Shown: positions 13,805 to 17,572 of the stretch, piece after piece | Layout of the letters: each line of letters starts with the position of its first letter | Numbering within the stretch: the first letter of the stretch is position 1 | NCBI GenBank assembly: GCA_033764095.1 | Contig: JANRJF010000292.1 | Coordinates: 1-17,572 of the forward strand | Origin: JBDTMT01 sp033764095 | Lineage (GTDB): Bacteria > Desulfobacterota > Binatia > HRBIN30 > CADEER01 | Direction: 5' to 3' | Length of the DNA: 17,572 bases | Notes under the pieces: generated by a model | Database searches by the model: none | What the model was told of the DNA's origin: nothing | Seen by the model: only the letters and a program-made list of their open reading frames with translations | Position numbers and translations under genes: made by a program

Positions 13805-15223
13805 TCAATCGAGGCGCACGGTTTCCAGGAAGCGCGGTACCACCGCCGGCCAGGCGAGGCGCTGCTCGATCGCGGCGCGCAGCGCGTTGGCGGCCTGCGG
13901 CTCGCCGTGCACCACGTAGATCATCTCGGGCGGGCGCGGGGCGGCGGCGACCCAGTCGACCAGCTCGCCCTGGTCGGCGTGCACGGAGAACGCCGGCACC
14001 GACACCACCTCGGCGCGCACCGGCACGTAGCGGCCGAGCAGCTTCACCTCGGTCGCCCCGTCCAGCAGCGCGCGACCGCGCGTGCCCTCGGCCTGGAAGC
14101 CGGGCAGCAGCAGGGTGTTGCGCGCGTTCGGCAGGCGATGGCGGAGGTGGTGCAGGACGCGGCCGCCGACCGCCATGCCGGAGGCCGAGACGATGACGGC
14201 CGGGCCGCGCTCGGCGTTGATCGCCTCGGACTCCTGCGGCGTGTGGGCGGCGCGCAGGTCGCCGGGGTCGAAGGGGTCGCCGTCGCCGGCCGGATGCGCC
14301 GCGAGGTCGGGCCCGCCGGCAGCGAGCGCGGCGCGGTAGACGTCGAGCGCCGCCAGCGCCATCGGGCTGTCGACGTAGACCGGCATCGCCGGCACGCGGC
14401 CGGCGCGCATCAGACGGCGCAGGTGGAAGAGCACGACCTCGGTGCGGTCGACGGCGAACGACGGGATCACCGTCATGCCGCCGCGCGCCGCGGTGCGGCG
14501 CAGCGCGTCCTCGAACGCCTGCATCGAGGCCGCGTCCTCGTGGCGGCGGTCGCCGTAGGTCGACTCGACCAGCAGCACGTCGCTCGCCGGCGGCGGCGCC
14601 GGGGCGCAGAGCAGCGGATGGCTCGGGCGGCCGAGATCGCCGCTGACGGTGACGCTGCGCGGCCGCGCGCCGTCGAGCTCGACCGTCACGCTGGCGGCGC
14701 CGAGAATGTGACCGGCCGGGCGCAGGCGGGCACGGAGGCCGGGGGCCACGTCGACCGGCGTGTCCCACGCCACCGTCCGGAACAGCCCGAGCGCACGTTC
14801 GGCGTCCGCCTGGGTGTAGAGCGGCAGCGCCGGGTGGTGCTTCGAGTAGCCGGCGCGGTTGGCGTGCGCCGCGTCCTCCTCCTGCAGGTGGCCGCTGTCG
14901 GGCAGCACGATGCGGCACAGCGCCTCGCTGTGGGCGGTGGCGAAGATCGGCCCGCGGAATCCCTGCCGGACCAACGCCGGCAGGTAGCCGCTGTGATCGA
15001 CATGCGCGTGCGTCAGCAGCACTGCGTCGATGCTGTCCGCGGCGACCGGGAACGGCTGCCAGTTGCGCAAGCGCAGCGGCTTGAGCCCCTGAAAGAGGCC
15101 GCAATCGACCAGGACGCGCGCCGCCGGCGTCTCGATCAGGAAGCGGCTGCCGGTCACCGTGCCGGCGGCGCCGAGAAAGCGCAGCAGCGGCGCGGCGCCG
15201 GGCGGCGGACGGTCGATGGCCAT
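13805..15223 (-). CDS. Beta-CASP metallo-beta-lactamase fold RNase (CPSF/YSH1-like)
   Basis: A 472-residue hydrolase of the RNA-processing branch of metallo-beta-lactamases. Residues 14-30 (LRFLGAAGTVTGSRFLI) are the standard opening. LLTHAHVDHSGYLP contains the zinc motif HAHVDH (72-77), and GHLQEEDA and GHILGAASV supply further ligands and active-site residues. The beta-CASP insert is marked by VESTYGDR, IPSFAVDRTE, VYVDSPMA and SASGMAVGGRVLHHL. FSVHADQGEL and the C-terminal VVHGEPQAANAL are the RMMBL part. Related bacterial proteins such as Thermus TTHA0252 are RNA exo- or endonucleases; activity here is inferred from family. The stop is 70 bases before the dockerin-like gene on the same strand. 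A stress or translation neighbourhood (HPF, coiled-coil protein, esterase-like) lies upstream. Confidence 0.88.
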   Translation of the reverse strand: MAIDRPPPGAAPLLRFLGAAGTVTGSRFLIETPAARVLVDCGLFQGLKPLRLRNWQPFPVAADSIDAVLLTHAHVDHSGYLPALVRQGFRGPIFATAHSEALCRIVLPDSGHLQEEDAAHANRAGYSKHHPALPLYTQADAERALGLFRTVAWDTPVDVAPGLRARLRPAGHILGAASVTVELDGARPRSVTVSGDLGRPSHPLLCAPAPPPASDVLLVESTYGDRRHEDAASMQAFEDALRRTAARGGMTVIPSFAVDRTEVVLFHLRRLMRAGRVPAMPVYVDSPMALAALDVYRAALAAGGPDLAAHPAGDGDPFDPGDLRAAHTPQESEAINAERGPAVIVSASGMAVGGRVLHHLRHRLPNARNTLLLPGFQAEGTRGRALLDGATEVKLLGRYVPVRAEVVSVPAFSVHADQGELVDWVAAAPRPPEMIYVVHGEPQAANALRAAIEQRLAWPAVVPRFLETVRLD

Positions 15224-15237
15224 TGCCGAAGACCCTA

Positions 15238-15317
15238 GCTTATCGCCTGTCGCTGATCGCCTATCGTCTGAGGATTGGTCCTCAGCTTCCCTCTGTTTCC
15301 GGCGAGAGGCGATAAGC
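15238..15317. repeat. Second inverted repeat family, GCTTATCGCCT type
   Basis: GCTTATCGCCT at 15238-15248 pairs perfectly with AGGCGATAAGC at 15307-15317. Degenerate copies of the unit follow on both sides (CTGATCGCCTATCG, and GCGAGCGGCGATATTCG beyond 15317). A nested perfect 7-base hairpin, CTGAGGA-TTGG-TCCTCAG, occupies 15268-15285. It sits in the 126-base gap between the HPF stop and the beta-CASP RNase start. It is unrelated in sequence to hairpin elements 1-4. Confidence 0.75.
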
Positions 15318-15349
15318 GAGCGGCGATATTCGACAGGCGGTCAGCCCAC

Positions 15350-15700
15350 TCAGCCGCCGGCGTGCGTCTTCACCTCGCCGCGCTGCCTGCGGCGGTGGTC
15401 TTCCACCTGACGGCGCGCCGCGTCGAACGCATCGCGGATCGCGACGTAGACGTCCTCGTGCGCGTGGCGCGCCGGCGGCCGCCGGTTCACCACCAGATGT
15501 GCGCCGGGCAGCGTCAGCTCGACCATGACGTGGAACAACCCGCCCTGGTGATGATGATGTGGCGGCGCCTCGACCACGACGTGGCACTGGGTGATCGACG
15601 GGGCGAAGCGGCTGAGGAGCGCGGCGCGCTCGCGCACCCGCTCCTCTACCGCCGGCGACGGCTCCATGTCGCGAAAGGTGATCTGCAGCGGAACCTCCAT
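15350..15700 (-). CDS. HPF/RaiA family ribosome-associated protein
   Basis: A 116-residue short-form member of the ribosome hibernation family (S30AE domain). It begins MEVPLQITFRDMEPSPAVEE, then RVRERAALLSRF, and continues SITQCHVVVEAPPHHHH, HVMVELTLPGAHLVVNRR, HAHEDVYVAIRDAFDAARRQ and VEDHRRRQRGEVKTH. This is the expected alternation of beta strands and two long helices. It lacks the C-terminal dimerisation domain of long HPF. Family members bind the small subunit's decoding region and inactivate or protect ribosomes in stationary phase or stress; that role here is inferred. The His-rich loop HHHH (about residues 48-51) could bind metal. It starts 11 bases after the coiled-coil gene and is likely in the same transcript. 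Confidence 0.85.
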   Translation of the reverse strand: MEVPLQITFRDMEPSPAVEERVRERAALLSRFAPSITQCHVVVEAPPHHHHQGGLFHVMVELTLPGAHLVVNRRPPARHAHEDVYVAIRDAFDAARRQVEDHRRRQRGEVKTHAGG

Positions 15701-15711
15701 GGCCGCGCGCC

Positions 15712-16119
15712 TCAGCCGGCCATCGCGGCGCGGAAGCGCTTGCCGACCGCGGCGGCGGTGCGGCGTGCGTCGGCGAGCATCGCGTCGCCGCCACGCTTGA
15801 CCTCGCGCCAGGAATCGCCTGCCGCCGCCGACAGGCGCTTGAGCAACTGTCCCGCCTCGCGCTGTTTGGCCTGCAGGGTCTTCAACTGCTGACGGCCCTC
15901 GGCGCGCAGGGCGCGGATCCGGCGCCGGGCATCGGCCTCGATGCTCCGCTCGGCGCGCAGCAACCCGGCGCGCAGATCGGCGATCGAGCTGTCGAGATGG
16001 GCGACGCCCTGGCGCATCTCGGTCACGGCGGCGCGCACCTCGCGCGGCATGGCGGCGCGACGCGCCGGCTTGGTGGGACGGCGAGCGGACCGACCTCGTT
16101 TCCTGACTGGCTTGGCCAT
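15712..16119 (-). CDS. Basic coiled-coil protein, function unknown
   Basis: A 135-residue protein without a family I can name. Residues 1-30 (AKPVRKRGRSARRPTKPARR and so on) are very rich in Arg and Lys and should bind nucleic acid or stay disordered. Residues 30-100 form long heptad-like helix segments (VTEMRQGVAHLDSSIADLRA, ERSIEADARRRIRALRAEG, LKTLQAKQREAGQLLKRL), a probable coiled coil. The C-terminal part (AMLADARRTAAAVGKRFRAA) is also helical. This resembles histone H1-like or apolipoprotein-like helical bacterial proteins only in composition. A strong ribosome binding site precedes the start. It is the first gene of a probable pair with HPF. Confidence 0.7.
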   Translation of the reverse strand: MAKPVRKRGRSARRPTKPARRAAMPREVRAAVTEMRQGVAHLDSSIADLRAGLLRAERSIEADARRRIRALRAEGRQQLKTLQAKQREAGQLLKRLSAAAGDSWREVKRGGDAMLADARRTAAAVGKRFRAAMAG

Positions 16120-16124
16120 CGTTG

Positions 16125-16131
16125 CCTCCTC
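16125..16131 (-). promoter_or_regulatory. Shine-Dalgarno sequence of the coiled-coil gene
   Basis: GAGGAGG on the minus strand ends five bases before the ATG at 16119. It is the strongest ribosome binding site in the window and fixes the start within a longer open frame that continues upstream. Confidence 0.75.
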
Positions 16132-16201
16132 TCGTCTGGATGCTGCTCCAAGAACTCGGCCAACCGCACGGCCGCGCCGCCGCGCGCGGCAGCGGCGACG
16201 C

Positions 16202-16221
16202 GCTTCCCAGTTCTGGGAAGC
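16202..16221 (-). terminator. Palindrome after the erythromycin-esterase-family gene, possible terminator
   Basis: GCTTCCCAG (16202-16210) and CTGGGAAGC (16213-16221) are perfect 9-base arms around TT, giving a stem of about eight pairs with a four-base loop. It begins seven bases beyond the stop codon of the minus-strand gene. No run of U follows, so intrinsic termination is uncertain. It could equally be a regulator site for the coiled-coil gene downstream. Confidence 0.4.
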
Positions 16222-16228
16222 CGGGCGC

Positions 16229-17572
16229 TCAGAGGCCGAACGGATAGGTCTCCGGGGCGCCGTGCGGCGCCGCAGCGCCGAGCGGCGTGACCGCGCGGCT
16301 CTCGTCGAACCAGATGTACTCGTCGAACTGTTCCGGCAGGACGGCCTGGAAATAGTGGCTGGCGAGCTCCGACTCGGGCCGGTAGATGACGCCGATAGCG
16401 CGCTCCAGGCGCGCCGCCAGCAGCTCGTCGCGCAGCGCCGGGTGGCGTGGCTCGCGCAGCGGCAACAGGAAGGCGGGCAGCTCGGCGGCGTGGCACAGCC
16501 ACTCGTAGCTCTCGGCATGTGCCGGACGCACCGCCTTGATCTCCAGCGGGCCGTCCCAGTCGCTCGCCGCCGCCACCGTGCCGTGATCGGTGCCGAAGCC
16601 GACCAGGTACGCCTCGGCGCCGAACGCCTCGCGCACCAGTTGGCCGACGTTGAGCTCGCCGCGCGCCCCCATCTCGGTGGCGGCGGCGTTGCCGACGTGC
16701 GAGTTGTGCTCCCAGATCACCGCCTTGGCGGACGCGCCGCGGAAGGCGAGCAGCACCTGCAGGGTCTCGAACATGTGCCGGTCGCGCAGGTTCCACGATT
16801 CGCGCGAGCCGTAGTACATGGCGCGGTAGTAGCGCTCGGCGGAGGCGACCAGGCGGGCGTTCTGCAGCGCGTCGAGATAGCGCTCGCCGTCGCGCTGCTG
16901 GTAGGCGAGGCGGCGGTCGAGCAGGTCGCGCAGGATGGCGATCACCTGCTCCTCGGCGGCGCGGTAGCCGGCGCTCACCACGGCGCGGCCGTAGGCGGCG
17001 GGGTCGCCCTGCCACGGCGTCAGGGCGCCGTAGCGCGCGCGGGCGACGCGGGCGGCGTCGGGATCGACGCTGTCGAGGTAGCGCAGCACCGCCGCGATCG
17101 AGGTGTAGAGGCTGTAGAGATCGAGCCCGTGGAAGCCGACGCGGCGGGCGGGATCGGTGACCTCGGCATTGTGCGCGTGCAGCCAGCCGGCGAATTGCTC
17201 CACCTCGCGGTTGCGCCACATCCAGGTGGGGAAGCGCGTGAAGGCCGGCCACGGCGGCGGCGGCGCGGTGAAGTGGCGCACGTAGTGGTCGACGCGCGCG
17301 GCATCCGGCCAGTCGGCCTCGACCGCGACCAGGGTGAAGCCGCGCTGCAGGATGAGCTCGCGGGTGATGCGGGCGCGCATGCGGTAGAACTCGGAGGTGC
17401 CGTGCGTCGCCTCGCCGAGGCAGACGACGCGCGCGTCGCCGATGCGGTCGAGCAACGCGTCGAGTCGCGCCGTCTCGATGTCGTCGAGCGGCGCTGCCGC
17501 CTCGCGCACCAGCCGCGCGACGCTCGCCGGCCGGCTCGGGCGGGCGGGGCGCGGCGGCGGCGGCGCGGCGGC
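16229..17572 (-). CDS. Erythromycin esterase family protein, N-terminus probably beyond window
   Basis: At least 426 residues, counted from GTG 17509. The family signature LGEATHGTSEFYRMRARITR carries E33 and H36, equivalent to the Glu/His pair of Ere enzymes. VAVEADWPDA, the RYYRAMYYGSRESWNLRD region and the conserved WEHNSHVGNA (H268, H271) complete the putative active site. True Ere enzymes open macrolide lactones, but most chromosomal relatives have unknown substrates, so resistance should not be assumed. The frame stays open upstream of 17509 to the window edge through a Pro/Arg/Ala-rich stretch ending RPASVARLV. This resembles a linker, so a fusion partner or true start may lie outside; fusions to phosphoribosyltransferases are known in related proteins (recollection). 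Confidence 0.8.
   Translation of the reverse strand, partial: AAAPPPPRPARPSRPASVARLVREAAAPLDDIETARLDALLDRIGDARVVCLGEATHGTSEFYRMRARITRELILQRGFTLVAVEADWPDAARVDHYVRHFTAPPPPWPAFTRFPTWMWRNREVEQFAGWLHAHNAEVTDPARRVGFHGLDLYSLYTSIAAVLRYLDSVDPDAARVARARYGALTPWQGDPAAYGRAVVSAGYRAAEEQVIAILRDLLDRRLAYQQRDGERYLDALQNARLVASAERYYRAMYYGSRESWNLRDRHMFETLQVLLAFRGASAKAVIWEHNSHVGNAAATEMGARGELNVGQLVREAFGAEAYLVGFGTDHGTVAAASDWDGPLEIKAVRPAHAESYEWLCHAAELPAFLLPLREPRHPALRDELLAARLERAIGVIYRPESELASHYFQAVLPEQFDEYIWFDESRAVTPLGAAAPHGAPETYPFGL

Noticed and set aside
12623..15238. 871-codon plus-strand open frame rich in Val, Gly and Ala
   Set aside because: It is the reverse complement of the Pro/Thr/Ala stalk and of the beta-CASP RNase. 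The stalk's repetitive GC-rich codons lack stops on the opposite strand, and the minus-strand proteins have recognisable domains.
16229..17509. Macrolide resistance gene
   Set aside because: The family signature is present, but chromosomal erythromycin-esterase-family proteins are functionally diverse. There is no mobile element or resistance context, so resistance is not claimed.

Overview
The window is about 70% GC or more, gene-dense, and contains only ordinary cellular genes: no phage, plasmid, transposase, CRISPR or RNA gene was found. No gene-free stretch exceeds 300 bases; the longest gaps are 139 bases (3916-4054) and 126 bases (15224-15349). The style suggests an uncultured soil or sediment bacterium of the former Deltaproteobacteria, most likely Binatota/Binatia. 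That assignment is an inference. It rests on high GC, a secreted protein with a double EF-hand dockerin-like module and a long Pro/Thr/Ala/Ser stalk, a small cohesin-like lipoprotein with a conserved Cys pattern, and purine-rich inverted repeats between genes, all features I associate with such genomes.

Left part (1-5364). A truncated acyl-CoA dehydrogenase start on the minus strand (1-82) diverges from a plus-strand series. This series holds a bacterial pentameric ligand-gated ion channel homologue, a polytopic GT39-like glycosyltransferase, a cohesin-like lipoprotein, a class II aminoacyl-tRNA synthetase-like (HisRS/HisZ-type) protein of unknown function, and a VOC-fold protein coupled to it by an ATGA overlap.

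Middle part (5422-11370, all minus strand). In transcription order it runs: a GPH-type sugar transporter, an RluB/E/F-type pseudouridine synthase, a THUMP-domain 23S rRNA methyltransferase, an aldehyde dehydrogenase, a hotdog thioesterase and a DUF4345 membrane protein. The last three overlap by 1-4 bases and form a tight operon. The first three junctions, transporter/synthase, synthase/methyltransferase and methyltransferase/dehydrogenase, each hold a long imperfect hairpin repeat. A fourth hairpin lies between the convergent HIT-family gene and the dockerin-like gene (11822-11890).

Right part (11415-17572). A plus-strand HIT hydrolase converges on a minus-strand set: the dockerin-like secreted protein, a beta-CASP metallo-beta-lactamase nuclease, a ribosome hibernation-type HPF/RaiA protein, a basic coiled-coil protein and an erythromycin-esterase-family protein whose start probably lies beyond the window. 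The last four look like a translation and RNA stress neighbourhood.

The most interesting signal is the hairpin repeat family. Its paired arms lack T on one strand and A on the other, so all six reading frames are stop-free through the arms. Two neighbouring rRNA-modification genes read through an arm and stop in the hairpin loop, gaining repeat-encoded C-terminal tails. At a third site the repeat edge supplies the stop codon of the HIT gene. A second point of interest is the cohesin-like lipoprotein and dockerin-like stalk protein, which could form a cell-surface pair.
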